The position numbers were made by a program, and so were the translations under genes. Source: RGIG3102 sp045633415 (GTDB lineage: Bacteria > Bacillota > Clostridia > Oscillospirales > Ruminococcaceae). Taken from it: 51,129 nt of DNA. Shown here piece by piece: positions 43,239 to 51,129 of this stretch (positions within the stretch are counted from its first letter, which is position 1; each line of letters begins with the position of its first letter). The stretch lies in NCBI GenBank assembly GCA_045633415.1, contig JAZQYH010000113.1, forward strand, positions 1-51,129. Reading direction: 5' to 3'. The notes below the pieces were generated by a model. The model searched no databases, was not told the DNA's origin, and worked only from the letters and a program-made list of their open reading frames with translations.

Positions 43239-46200
43239 TTACCATTTGAATAAATTGCTTAACAGATTAGAAACGAAATTAACAACAGTATTTATCGCAT
43301 CTTTAACAGCAGTAGCTGTTTTGTTGTTTGATGGTTTATTGTTGTTTGCTTTGTCGTGTTGTTTATCTGCTTTGCCTGGTTTAGCAGGCTCTTCTTTACC
43401 AGGTTTTTCTTCCTTGCCTGGTTTTTCTTCCTTGCCAGGTTTTTCTTCCTTGCCAGGTTTTTCTTCCTTGCCAGGTTTTTCTTCCTTGCCAGGTTTTTCT
43501 TCTTTGCCAGGTTTTTCTTCTTTTTCAGGTTTGGAAGGTTTTTCTGGTTCTGGAGTTGCTTCAGGAGTTGGTTCTGGAGTTACCTCTGGTTCTGGAGTTA
43601 CCTCTGGTTCTGGTGTAACTTCAGGAGTTGGCTCTGGAGTTACCTCTGGTTCTGGTGTAACTTCTGGTGCTGGCTGTTCTTCTTCAACTGGTGTATTGAT
43701 TGAACGCAGTGTCAGTGTAGCAGCCGCTGGAGTCATGTACATTCTTACCAGAGTTGGCTCTTCTTCTGTTTCTTCAGACAATGAAGCAAGCTCAATACCA
43801 TCATCAGAAGCAACGGATACGCCATTTGGATTTTCTATGTATGTAGCTTTAACATTTGTCAGTGAGAGGATGCCTGATGTGCTTGTATTTGTAATTACAA
43901 TAATATCATTTCTCCATGCTGTAATGTCATAGTACATATCTGTTGCTGTATCAACTTTGAAAATCTTTTCATTGTATTCAGTACCTGCCGCGACTGTTTT
44001 ATTGCCTTCAGTTTTTGTTTCTGCTGCAATGTTTTTAATTGTGTAGTTGATAGGGCTACCATCTGCGCTCTTAGCACCTAAATGTATGTTAGAAACAATA
44101 CTTGTAGTCTTGCCATCAACAGCTTTGGTTACATCAGTAAGAACAAATGCAATGCTCTGACCGGATGCCAGATAAACTTCATTATTTGGACCATAGCTTA
44201 CATAGTCTTCGATATCTGCATCACCTACAGATGCATCACCATCAATAAATACAGCACCTGTGATTTTTACATCATTTTCCTCTTTATTATCATTGCCAAA
44301 TGAATCAGCCGCAATAAGATTGTTACGTACTTCAATATAACTTGGCCATGCTTCACCGTCAACTACATAAGCATCCTGGATAGTTGTATCTGTTCCGATA
44401 ACACCATCACCTGCTGGATTGTAAATGCGGATTGCATCAAGATAGAATTCATAGCTTGAAGAGCCTTCTACATGTTCAAAAAATGGGTCCCAAGTCGCTT
44501 TAATAGTTACTTTGTAATGACCATAATCTTTATTGGCCATTTTGATAACTGGAACCTGATACAGGCTATTTTCTGCTTCAGGGTCTACTACCCATTCGCC
44601 TTCAGCATTCTGTGTGTAGCCATAGTAAGTGTCTACAACATAGTTTGCAAACATAGCCCATGTCTTGCCACCATCTGTGCTCTTTTCAATATCAACAAGG
44701 ATTGTACCTGTTGTATTGCTTGTCATACTGATGATATCAAAACCTGTGCCCCAGAATGTGAAGCTTGCAGCTGCATAGTTGTCGTAGTCAACTGTTGCTA
44801 CAGCAGCAGAGCCAAGAGAATATGTAGACATACCATTGTTTACAGCATCGTAGCCGTAAATGTTGTTAGCGTCAGTCAAACTATATCTACCTGGGCGGTC
44901 TTCAGCCTGAGTACCATCTACCCTTGTGCCTGCCTGTGACCACAGGTTCTTATTGCTTTCTTTCCAGCCATTTGTACCATAATCCCAAGTGAAGCTATCG
45001 TATGTCAGGAAATCATCTTCATAGTAGATAGTTGTTGCTGGGATTACTGTAACTGTGTCGTAGTAGTAACCTTCTTCATCTGGGTCTGTGAAGTGAACAG
45101 CGTATGCAAATATATCATAGCCATTCATTTCCATACTGTCATGGTATGGAGTATATGTTACTTTACCATTTTTATGGTCAGCGCTTGCACTGCCGTATGT
45201 ACCCTGACAGCTTAATGTATAACCTGCTGCGAGGTTGTCATCATGACCATCAAGATTGATTTTATCTTTGTTGTATGGACCTACACCTGCAAGCACGCCG
45301 TTTTCACCAAACATATCGTTGGCAAGAACGTCGATATTAACTGGCAAACCATAGTCGATAACTACTGTGTCTGGATGAGCCTGTGGTTTCCACAGAACAC
45401 CAAACCATACAATTGTGTGTGTATAGTCGTTTTCTGTGTTTGGTTGTGTAAGGTTGTTTGTATATGCTGAAGGGTCATCAAGTTTATATTCTGTAACGTA
45501 TGTAGTCGCTTCTTTACCGTCACCCTGTGTAATTAACCATTCGCCAGCACCACTGGATCTGATAGATACAGTATATTTTGCATCTTCATCATACAGGTCG
45601 TAATATTTAGGCAGAACATCTTCACCAAGTGCTCTTACTTCCAGAGCGGCCACATTCTCTATATTATTAAGCAGAATTTCGTGATAAACAACTGGTCTTG
45701 TTACAGCTATTTTATTTGCAAATGTACCTGTCTGTCCTGTTGTCTGGTTAACAATAACTTCGCCTTTATTATTTACAAGATAGAATGCATAGGAAACTGT
45801 AGCTGATTTCCATGCAACTGTTGGAGAAACAGTGTCTTTATATACTGGGTTATCAAGCCAGTTATCGTAGTACAGTGTAGCAAATTCGTTTGTTGCATAT
45901 GAACCCGCTTCTTTTGTGCCTTCCATAGAACCATCAAGATATACATAATATCTCATTGCAAGTTCTGTAGAACTGATTGTACCCATTTTCCAATAGAATG
46001 TTTCAGCTGGAAGAACTTTAGTTGAACCAGATGTTGTGTTGTCCTGTTCTTTTTTTGTTGGGATATCAACACCTGTGATTTCCACATTTGAAGCATTTGC
46101 ATTGTACCAGAATGAGAATGCACTGATAACGTTATCTGAACCATAAATATTGTCGCCAGTATCTTTGATTACATATTTACCATTTTCATATGCTGCGCCA

Positions 46201-49200
46201 AAAACGCCATCGCCATCTTTATCAACTCTGGTTGAATATGCACTCTTACCATCTGTACCAAATACCAAAACTTCAATTGTTACAGGTTCTGTTTCTTTTC
46301 TGTCACCTACGTTTTTGCCTGCTGGAATATTACCTGCTGTTTTGTCTTCTTCTGTGTAGATAGCATAGGAAAGAATCTCAATTGTTGTATTTACAGATTT
46401 TTTAGTGCCGTCTTTCAGCTCATATTCTACAGGTGCTGTAACCAGGTTAAAGTTATCGCCCATCTGGTCAACAAAACGTGCATTTGTAGCAGCGTAGTTG
46501 ATAGCAGCAACAATCTGTGTAAATGCGTTTGTCAGTTCGTCTGGTTTGTGAACGTCTGGGAAGCTGTAGCCGTCACCTGTAGAGATAACTTCAATCAGCT
46601 CTCTCTGTGTTGCTACTGTAACTTTACCATTGCTATCGCCGTCGTCTGAAAGACCGAAACCGATAGAGTAGATTGTAGCACCAAGACCAGGTACAGATTT
46701 CATATATGCAGGGTTATTGTTTTCTGCATCTCTTGAAATTACATCATACTGTGCTGTTGTTGCACCTTTGATAGCTTCTGCATATCTGTGTGGGTTAGTA
46801 TCGCCATTACCATTGTAGAAATGTGCATAGGTCTGGGCATTTGTATTAGTTGCATAAGCAGTTTTAAAAGCATCTGCATCTGTCCAGTAACCTGTCAGCC
46901 AATTGGACCATGGGCCATATGTGCTCTTGGTACTGCCGTTATTCATACCATTGTAACGGAATGGTGCACCGTCAGACAGGAAGATTACATACTGGTCGCG
47001 TTCTTCAGCGCCGTTTGCAGCTTTTTTAGCCGCAAGTAAGTTGTATGCATTTTCAAGTGCACCGTCATAGTTAGTACCGGATGCACAAGAGTCATTTGTA
47101 AAGTAACCAGCTATTGTTGTTGCATTGATAGTTGTGGCATCAACAAAATCTGTGGCCGCAAGACCATTTGTCAGATTTTTGATGTAACCATCTGTCGCTT
47201 TTGCACCAGTTGTAGCTCTTGCACCAGTGAACAATCTTGCATTATCACCATTGGTTCTATAGGAACTTGTGTAGCTGATTTTATCAAAATCTTCAGCTCC
47301 ACTACCTGGATAGTAACCATTAAAGTCGATAATTGCAATATCAATATCAGCAACTACACCAGTGGCTGGGTCTTTTGTCTGGAACTGTGTAAGCATCTGC
47401 TTCAATGAGTTGGACAGAACTTCAATACGTGTTGGTTCGCTACTTGAAGCATTACCATCACCATTTGTATCAACACGGTTAGATTCCATGGAAGATGATG
47501 TATCGATAACTACAACAACGTCGGCACCTTTCTTAATAGGGATGCCGGAGGCTGAGATTTCAACCTGTGCAATACCGGAAGACTGGAAGTCTATACCTGT
47601 TGCTGTTTTGTTAACTTTTACAGAACCTTCATTTGGAAATTCTGGATAGTTATTACCTGTTTTACCTACAATACGGAGAACAAAGTTTCTTGTTATTTCA
47701 ATATTATTATAAGTGAGAATAAGATCTTCGAATGTATCTTTATTTACAGTGGAAACATGGCTGCCATCTGCGTGTGTCAGCATGGACAGAGTTACAGGAA
47801 TTTCTTCTGTGCCACCATCTTTGTATTTAACAGTAATGATAGCTTTTGTTTCTGTAGTCTGGCCAACGCCTTTCTGTACTGTAGCCTCCAGCGGGGAAAC
47901 TGTTGGTGTACCATCAATTTCTCTCTGTCCAACAACAACTGCTGCTGTACCAAGTGTTTTGCCGTTGTAAGAAATTACTACTGCATATTCACCTGAAACA
48001 GTACCATCGTAATTATTTGCATCCAATGTATAGTAGTTGTCTTTGTAATTAGCTTCGCCTATATCCTCGCCATCTACATTTGCACCTGGAGTAGATGCTG
48101 CACTTTCTGTGTAGATTTTAATTCTGTCTTTTACAGCTTTAAGTGCATCGTCGTAAGATGTGCCATAAGGAACTTCTACTACAAATTTGTCTGCGCCAGT
48201 GTTGTCAATATCTACTGCTTTTGCATAGAAGCCGTCTTTAGCAGGTATTGCTGGTGTACCTTGAGTAATGATTGGACTATCGTAAACAAAAAGGTAAATA
48301 TTTGACCCACTCTGATTAGTACCTCTACGATAACCTGTCCATGTATTGTTATTATAACGAATAAAGTAGTTATAGCTGCTTTGACCCTCTCTGCCTGATC
48401 TATAAACTCGATATGCGCCATTATTCTGATTACTAATGGTCATAGTTGTTTCATCGTCAGTAAGTGTTAATGAATTATTCGCTGGGTAAAGATATTTTTT
48501 CTGGTTCGATACAGTACCACTTGTGGAACCACTGAAGACCCACGCACTATTTGTATTAACAGTGCCATCAACTATAATTTCTTTATTATTGATTGTAACC
48601 GGTGTACGTGAAACAGTTCCATTATTGTTAGTAAGAACATATGCTGTTCCGTTATTACTTGCACTAACAATGAGATAGTTTTCATTTGCATTGATACCGT
48701 TTGTATCAAGAACATATTTATATGTAGTAGTTTCTGGTTTTGCTTCTGTGCCAGCAACCGGTGCTGTAATTGTTACCCAGTCGCCGCCAGATACTGTTAC
48801 AGCCCTTTCCTGTGCCAGAGCATATACAGAGAAGTGGTTTGTTTTAAATGTTACAACACCCTCAACGATAGAAACTGTATCAATTACAGTATTGCCATCG
48901 AAAACAAGAACTTCTTTATTGGCATCAAAGGATGAGCCAACAGTGATTTCAACAGTTGCTTCGTCACCCTGTGAGTAACCTGCTGGTGTAATGTCGTATT
49001 TTACATATACAGAATATGTTTCAGCATCCGGATTTGTTGTGTCAACTGTTACATCAACACCTGTAAGGCCAGGAGCTGTTACTGAAACACCTTCTGCAGA
49101 CACTGTTCTATCTTCTTTGATTTCAGGTGTTCCAGGCTCTGTGCCTTCACCTGTCATTCTATAGATATAGAAGAAAGTATCAGGTGTTGTGTTATAACCT

Positions 49201-51002
49201 GTAATCAGGCCTGCGGAAGAATGGTCAAATGCATAAGAGTTGCCATTTACAGTTGCTGTGAATGTGAATGCATCTGCACTGCCACCAACAGTAAATGTTG
49301 TGCTGTTTGTGGCAGAAATACGGCCATATGTACGCAGTGATTCCTGATATTCAAAATATGCACTGCCTTCGTCTGTGCTAAGCACCCAGCTTGTACCATT
49401 GCCTGTCATTGTCCATTCTTTTGCAGAATAGTCCCCTGTGATTGTATCACTGCCAGCAACAGTTGTTGATTCAAGCTTGTAACCAACACGGTCACCTGCG
49501 CTATTGGAAGTTATTTCAGGCAACATAAAGTAATCTGTATCATCATTTTCAATGATAAGATACTGTCCACCACTAACCAGCTGATCAATAGCTGTCACAC
49601 GTGTATATGTGCGTTCTGTTGTGTCAGGTGTTGGAGTTGGAGTAGGTGTCGGAGTTGGGGTAGGTGTAGCGCCACCTTCTGGTGTTGCAATTGTTTTATT
49701 AAGAGTTAATGTATACGCAGAAGCAATTGTTCTTGTATCTGGTGAGTAATTTTCTGTACCACCATGTTTTGTAGAACAGCTACCGTCAACAGATTTGCCT
49801 GTGCTTGCATGTGTATTTGTAACACCTACAGACTTAACTTCGTGCAGACCATCTTTTGTATAACGTTCAATAGTTACAGTTTCATCTGTAATTGCAAAAA
49901 CGGTCATGCTGAGGTCTGTTTCGGAGCCACTGTTAACATTGCGGTAGTAGGAAACATAACCCGCATTCATATATGTAAATGCCAGGGTTTCTTCATTATA
50001 AACACTTGTGCTGTTCTGAGCAATAAGGATTTTATCGCCTTTTTCAAGCAGAATAGCTGCGCCGCCAATATAGTCGTCCCAACCATGTGAATGGTTGTGG
50101 CCAAACAGGAAAATAATGTTGAGGCCAGCATTACCAGCTTCGTTCAGAACGTTGAAGATGTGGTTTGCGTGCATACCGTCATTGCCGCCAACCAAAGTAC
50201 GCATACTGTAATGAAGTGGCAGATGTGAAACAACAAAAATAGGCTTTGTGTATTTTTCTGCTACTTTAGCATCAAGATATGTTTTAAGATTATTCGCTGT
50301 GTTTATGATAGTGGATTCATTATCGTTGTACCACATATAGTCTTTTTCGTTGATTACGAAAACACCATAGCCAGTTGAATCGTGAGCACCACTTGTTGTG
50401 AGGGTGCCACCTACAAGGCTGTCAGGGTCATGGTTGCCCTGAATGTAGATTTCATCCATAGATGTGCCATAAGCACTCTGAACTGCACCCTGAAGCGCAG
50501 TTTTACCTGCCAGAGATGCATTGTAGTTAATATCATAGTCACCAGCAAACAGGAAACCATCTATACGGGCATACTTGTCGTTAATTACGTCAAGAATTCC
50601 GTTCACAAGGTTTACACCTGCTGCATTATCGCCGCCGATTGGCTGGAAGTCAGAGCCTGCAAGAACATAGGTAGTGTTTGCATCTGCTGTTGCATTTGGA
50701 CCAAAAGTTGGTGCATTATCTGCAATAACTGCCACATCTTCAGCAGAAACATCTGCTGGCGCAGGGGTTGGATCTGCTAATGGCTCTACAACAGGTTCTG
50801 CTGTTGGTTCAGCAGTAGGTTCTGCTGTTGGTTCGGCAGTTGGTTCTGGTGTTGGTGTAGCTTGTCCACCGTCAACGGTTTCAGTTACTGCGGAACCAGG
50901 TGTGGTTGGTTCGTTTGTCGCAAATACTGACAATGGCAAGCTGTTAAGTGTAACGGAAACAGCCAGAATCAAGGCCAGAAGGCGACTGAATTTTTTACGC
51001 AT
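43239..51002 (-). CDS. giant secreted multidomain protein (metallophosphoesterase + VWA + repeat tail)
   Basis: 2587 residues from the ATG at 51002, which has AAAGGA 9 bp upstream and begins a clean signal peptide (MRKKFSRLLALILAVSV, cleavage after VFA). Order: Pro/Thr/Glu spacer with TAEP repeats (about 45-80); calcineurin-like metallophosphoesterase (about 95-400: SDFQ, GDYD, GNHD near 190, SHLPLH, GHNHSH near 303); TP repeat linker (about 446-462); beta-sandwich regions; a von Willebrand A domain from about 1160 with MIDAS DTSSS and LSDGAPF; a cadherin-like DVLAND segment; a PEVTPEP stretch; seven KPGKEE units; and a short amphipathic end. No LPXTG motif. Likely cell-surface or extracellular. 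First gene of the operon, 12 bp before the four-Cys peptide. Confidence 0.88.
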   Translation of the reverse strand: MRKKFSRLLALILAVSVTLNSLPLSVFATNEPTTPGSAVTETVDGGQATPTPEPTAEPTAEPTAEPTAEPVVEPLADPTPAPADVSAEDVAVIADNAPTFGPNATADANTTYVLAGSDFQPIGGDNAAGVNLVNGILDVINDKYARIDGFLFAGDYDINYNASLAGKTALQGAVQSAYGTSMDEIYIQGNHDPDSLVGGTLTTSGAHDSTGYGVFVINEKDYMWYNDNESTIINTANNLKTYLDAKVAEKYTKPIFVVSHLPLHYSMRTLVGGNDGMHANHIFNVLNEAGNAGLNIIFLFGHNHSHGWDDYIGGAAILLEKGDKILIAQNSTSVYNEETLAFTYMNAGYVSYYRNVNSGSETDLSMTVFAITDETVTIERYTKDGLHEVKSVGVTNTHASTGKSVDGSCSTKHGGTENYSPDTRTIASAYTLTLNKTIATPEGGATPTPTPTPTPTPTPDTTERTYTRVTAIDQLVSGGQYLIIENDDTDYFMLPEITSNSAGDRVGYKLESTTVAGSDTITGDYSAKEWTMTGNGTSWVLSTDEGSAYFEYQESLRTYGRISATNSTTFTVGGSADAFTFTATVNGNSYAFDHSSAGLITGYNTTPDTFFYIYRMTGEGTEPGTPEIKEDRTVSAEGVSVTAPGLTGVDVTVDTTNPDAETYSVYVKYDITPAGYSQGDEATVEITVGSSFDANKEVLVFDGNTVIDTVSIVEGVVTFKTNHFSVYALAQERAVTVSGGDWVTITAPVAGTEAKPETTTYKYVLDTNGINANENYLIVSASNNGTAYVLTNNNGTVSRTPVTINNKEIIVDGTVNTNSAWVFSGSTSGTVSNQKKYLYPANNSLTLTDDETTMTISNQNNGAYRVYRSGREGQSSYNYFIRYNNNTWTGYRRGTNQSGSNIYLFVYDSPIITQGTPAIPAKDGFYAKAVDIDNTGADKFVVEVPYGTSYDDALKAVKDRIKIYTESAASTPGANVDGEDIGEANYKDNYYTLDANNYDGTVSGEYAVVISYNGKTLGTAAVVVGQREIDGTPTVSPLEATVQKGVGQTTETKAIITVKYKDGGTEEIPVTLSMLTHADGSHVSTVNKDTFEDLILTYNNIEITRNFVLRIVGKTGNNYPEFPNEGSVKVNKTATGIDFQSSGIAQVEISASGIPIKKGADVVVVIDTSSSMESNRVDTNGDGNASSSEPTRIEVLSNSLKQMLTQFQTKDPATGVVADIDIAIIDFNGYYPGSGAEDFDKISYTSSYRTNGDNARLFTGARATTGAKATDGYIKNLTNGLAATDFVDATTINATTIAGYFTNDSCASGTNYDGALENAYNLLAAKKAANGAEERDQYVIFLSDGAPFRYNGMNNGSTKSTYGPWSNWLTGYWTDADAFKTAYATNTNAQTYAHFYNGNGDTNPHRYAEAIKGATTAQYDVISRDAENNNPAYMKSVPGLGATIYSIGFGLSDDGDSNGKVTVATQRELIEVISTGDGYSFPDVHKPDELTNAFTQIVAAINYAATNARFVDQMGDNFNLVTAPVEYELKDGTKKSVNTTIEILSYAIYTEEDKTAGNIPAGKNVGDRKETEPVTIEVLVFGTDGKSAYSTRVDKDGDGVFGAAYENGKYVIKDTGDNIYGSDNVISAFSFWYNANASNVEITGVDIPTKKEQDNTTSGSTKVLPAETFYWKMGTISSTELAMRYYVYLDGSMEGTKEAGSYATNEFATLYYDNWLDNPVYKDTVSPTVAWKSATVSYAFYLVNNKGEVIVNQTTGQTGTFANKIAVTRPVVYHEILLNNIENVAALEVRALGEDVLPKYYDLYDEDAKYTVSIRSSGAGEWLITQGDGKEATTYVTEYKLDDPSAYTNNLTQPNTENDYTHTIVWFGVLWKPQAHPDTVVIDYGLPVNIDVLANDMFGENGVLAGVGPYNKDKINLDGHDDNLAAGYTLSCQGTYGSASADHKNGKVTYTPYHDSMEMNGYDIFAYAVHFTDPDEEGYYYDTVTVIPATTIYYEDDFLTYDSFTWDYGTNGWKESNKNLWSQAGTRVDGTQAEDRPGRYSLTDANNIYGYDAVNNGMSTYSLGSAAVATVDYDNYAAASFTFWGTGFDIISMTSNTTGTILVDIEKSTDGGKTWAMFANYVVDTYYGYTQNAEGEWVVDPEAENSLYQVPVIKMANKDYGHYKVTIKATWDPFFEHVEGSSSYEFYLDAIRIYNPAGDGVIGTDTTIQDAYVVDGEAWPSYIEVRNNLIAADSFGNDNKEENDVKITGAVFIDGDASVGDADIEDYVSYGPNNEVYLASGQSIAFVLTDVTKAVDGKTTSIVSNIHLGAKSADGSPINYTIKNIAAETKTEGNKTVAAGTEYNEKIFKVDTATDMYYDITAWRNDIIVITNTSTSGILSLTNVKATYIENPNGVSVASDDGIELASLSEETEEEPTLVRMYMTPAAATLTLRSINTPVEEEQPAPEVTPEPEVTPEPTPEVTPEPEVTPEPEVTPEPTPEATPEPEKPSKPEKEEKPGKEEKPGKEEKPGKEEKPGKEEKPGKEEKPGKEEKPGKEEPAKPGKADKQHDKANNNKPSNNKTATAVKDAINTVVNFVSNLLSNLFKW
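43394..43519 (-). repeat. seven 18-bp tandem repeats encoding KPGKEE
   Basis: Seven in-frame 18-bp units at 43402, 43420, 43438, 43456, 43474, 43492 and 43510 (start of each GGTTTTT). Units differ at a few third positions. They encode a charged Lys/Glu-Pro-Gly rod near the C-terminus of the giant protein, a layout prone to copy-number change. Confidence 0.92.
43553..43672 (-). repeat. PEVTPEP-coding degenerate repeats
   Basis: Repeated CCAGAGG-TAACTCC-type blocks encode alternating PEVTPEP and PTPE units just before the KPGKEE run. A flexible wall-spanning spacer is the usual meaning of such sequence. Confidence 0.8.
50801..50862 (-). repeat. 12-bp repeats encoding TAEP near the N-terminus of the giant protein
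   Basis: Four near-identical 12-bp units encode PTAEP spacer repeats directly after the signal-peptide region and before the metallophosphoesterase domain. Confidence 0.8.
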
Positions 51003-51037
51003 GCGTATCCATCCTTTCTTGACATACAAGGGCTTTT

Positions 51038-51066
51038 TTGCCGAATCCATTTTCATGGTTCGGCAA
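51038..51066 (-). promoter_or_regulatory. structured 5' leader hairpin of the giant-gene operon
   Basis: Outer stem of 8 bp (51038-51045 with 51059-51066), one bulged base, inner stem of 4 bp (51047-51050 with 51055-51058) and, on the minus strand, a GAAA tetraloop. A smaller dyad CTTG/CAAG (51018-51030) follows just before the ribosome site. The GNRA loop and exact pairing suggest a folded mRNA leader; I do not recognise a named riboswitch. Confidence 0.55.
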
Positions 51067-51116
51067 TTAAAATTTTTCATCTATGTCTTATTAATTTTTT
51101 ACATTATTATTAAATA

Positions 51117-51125
51117 ATTATACCA
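51117..51125 (-). promoter_or_regulatory. -10 element of the giant-gene operon
   Basis: On the minus strand TGG-TATAAT, an extended consensus -10 about 115 bp before the start codon. The -35 would fall beyond the window edge. It gives a leader long enough to contain the hairpin at 51038-51066. Confidence 0.55.
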
Positions 51126-51129
51126 TTTA

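Noticed and set aside
43394..43672. Possible CRISPR-like repeats
   Set aside because: The 18-bp units are directly abutting, in frame and without spacers; no cas genes are present.
43174..43932. Plus-strand open frame of 252 codons rich in Gly-Ser-Val repeats
   Set aside because: It lies entirely opposite the repeat-coding 3' end of the giant gene and the four-Cys gene; its repeats are the reverse reading of KPGKEE and PEVTPEP units, and it has no ribosome site.
51018..51066. Cyclic di-GMP riboswitch before the giant gene
   Set aside because: The GNRA-capped stem is suggestive, but the conserved second stem and joining sequences of the known classes are not visible.
51003..51080. N-terminal extension of the giant protein by 26 residues
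   Set aside because: It would run through the leader hairpin and put a non-signal segment before a perfect signal peptide; the ATG at 51002 has the ribosome site.
1..51129. tRNA, rRNA, transposase, integrase or attachment sites
   Set aside because: None recognised on either strand; the polysaccharide cassette shows composition change but no mobility genes or flanking direct repeats that I could see.

Overview
The window reads as the chromosome of a low-to-mid-GC Gram-positive anaerobe, most likely a gut Clostridia member (Oscillospirales or Lachnospirales type). This is inferred from AGGAGG-type ribosome sites, clear sigma-A promoters, lipoprotein signal peptides, TagD, DegV, EpsG, a GPH sugar transporter and Pro/Thr/Glu-rich secreted proteins. 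No rRNA or tRNA gene, insertion sequence, phage gene or CRISPR array was seen.

Layout. (1) 1-3535, minus: the two halves of a heterodimeric ABC exporter, the second cut by the window edge, behind a promoter with a 16-bp palindrome. (2) 3702-4661, minus: an orphan lipoprotein. (3) 4851-11619, plus: the most striking region, a tight three-gene operon. It encodes a membrane protein with two Rossmann domains and a C-terminal RyR domain, a K+ channel (TVGYGD filter) with Rossmann domains and a RyR-like C-terminus, and a TIR-transmembrane-beta-propeller protein. It looks like a sensor / NAD-derived messenger / ion-channel signalling or defence module. (4) 11620-14445: a pentanucleotide repeat array, a TSCPD protein, a GNAT acetyltransferase, a proteasome-like Ntn-hydrolase candidate and a DegV protein. 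(5) 14487-20958, minus: a beta-galactoside utilisation operon (GH2, membrane-anchored permuted GH3, GPH symporter).

(6) 21281-38570, plus: a surface-polysaccharide cluster of 17 genes. It holds an EpsG-type polymerase, TagD, LicD, eleven glycosyltransferases (seven GT2, three GT4, one GT32-like), a pyruvyl transferase, a Wzx-type flippase and a Coenzyme-F420-dehydrogenase-beta-like iron-sulfur protein. From TagD onward the DNA is visibly more AT-rich than the flanks, which suggests an exchanged cassette. No initiating phosphoglycosyl transferase or chain-length regulator is in the window.

(7) 38617-51002, minus: a RiPP-like locus. In transcription order it has a giant secreted protein (metallophosphoesterase, von Willebrand A domain, low-complexity tail), an 80-residue four-cysteine precursor-like peptide, a leaky-terminator-like hairpin, a lipoprotein, an HPr-kinase-like protein, a radical SAM/SPASM enzyme and a PqqD protein. 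A terminator follows, then a nucleotidyltransferase-family protein with its own promoter. Close spacing and ATGA overlaps make the enzyme genes one translation-coupled unit.
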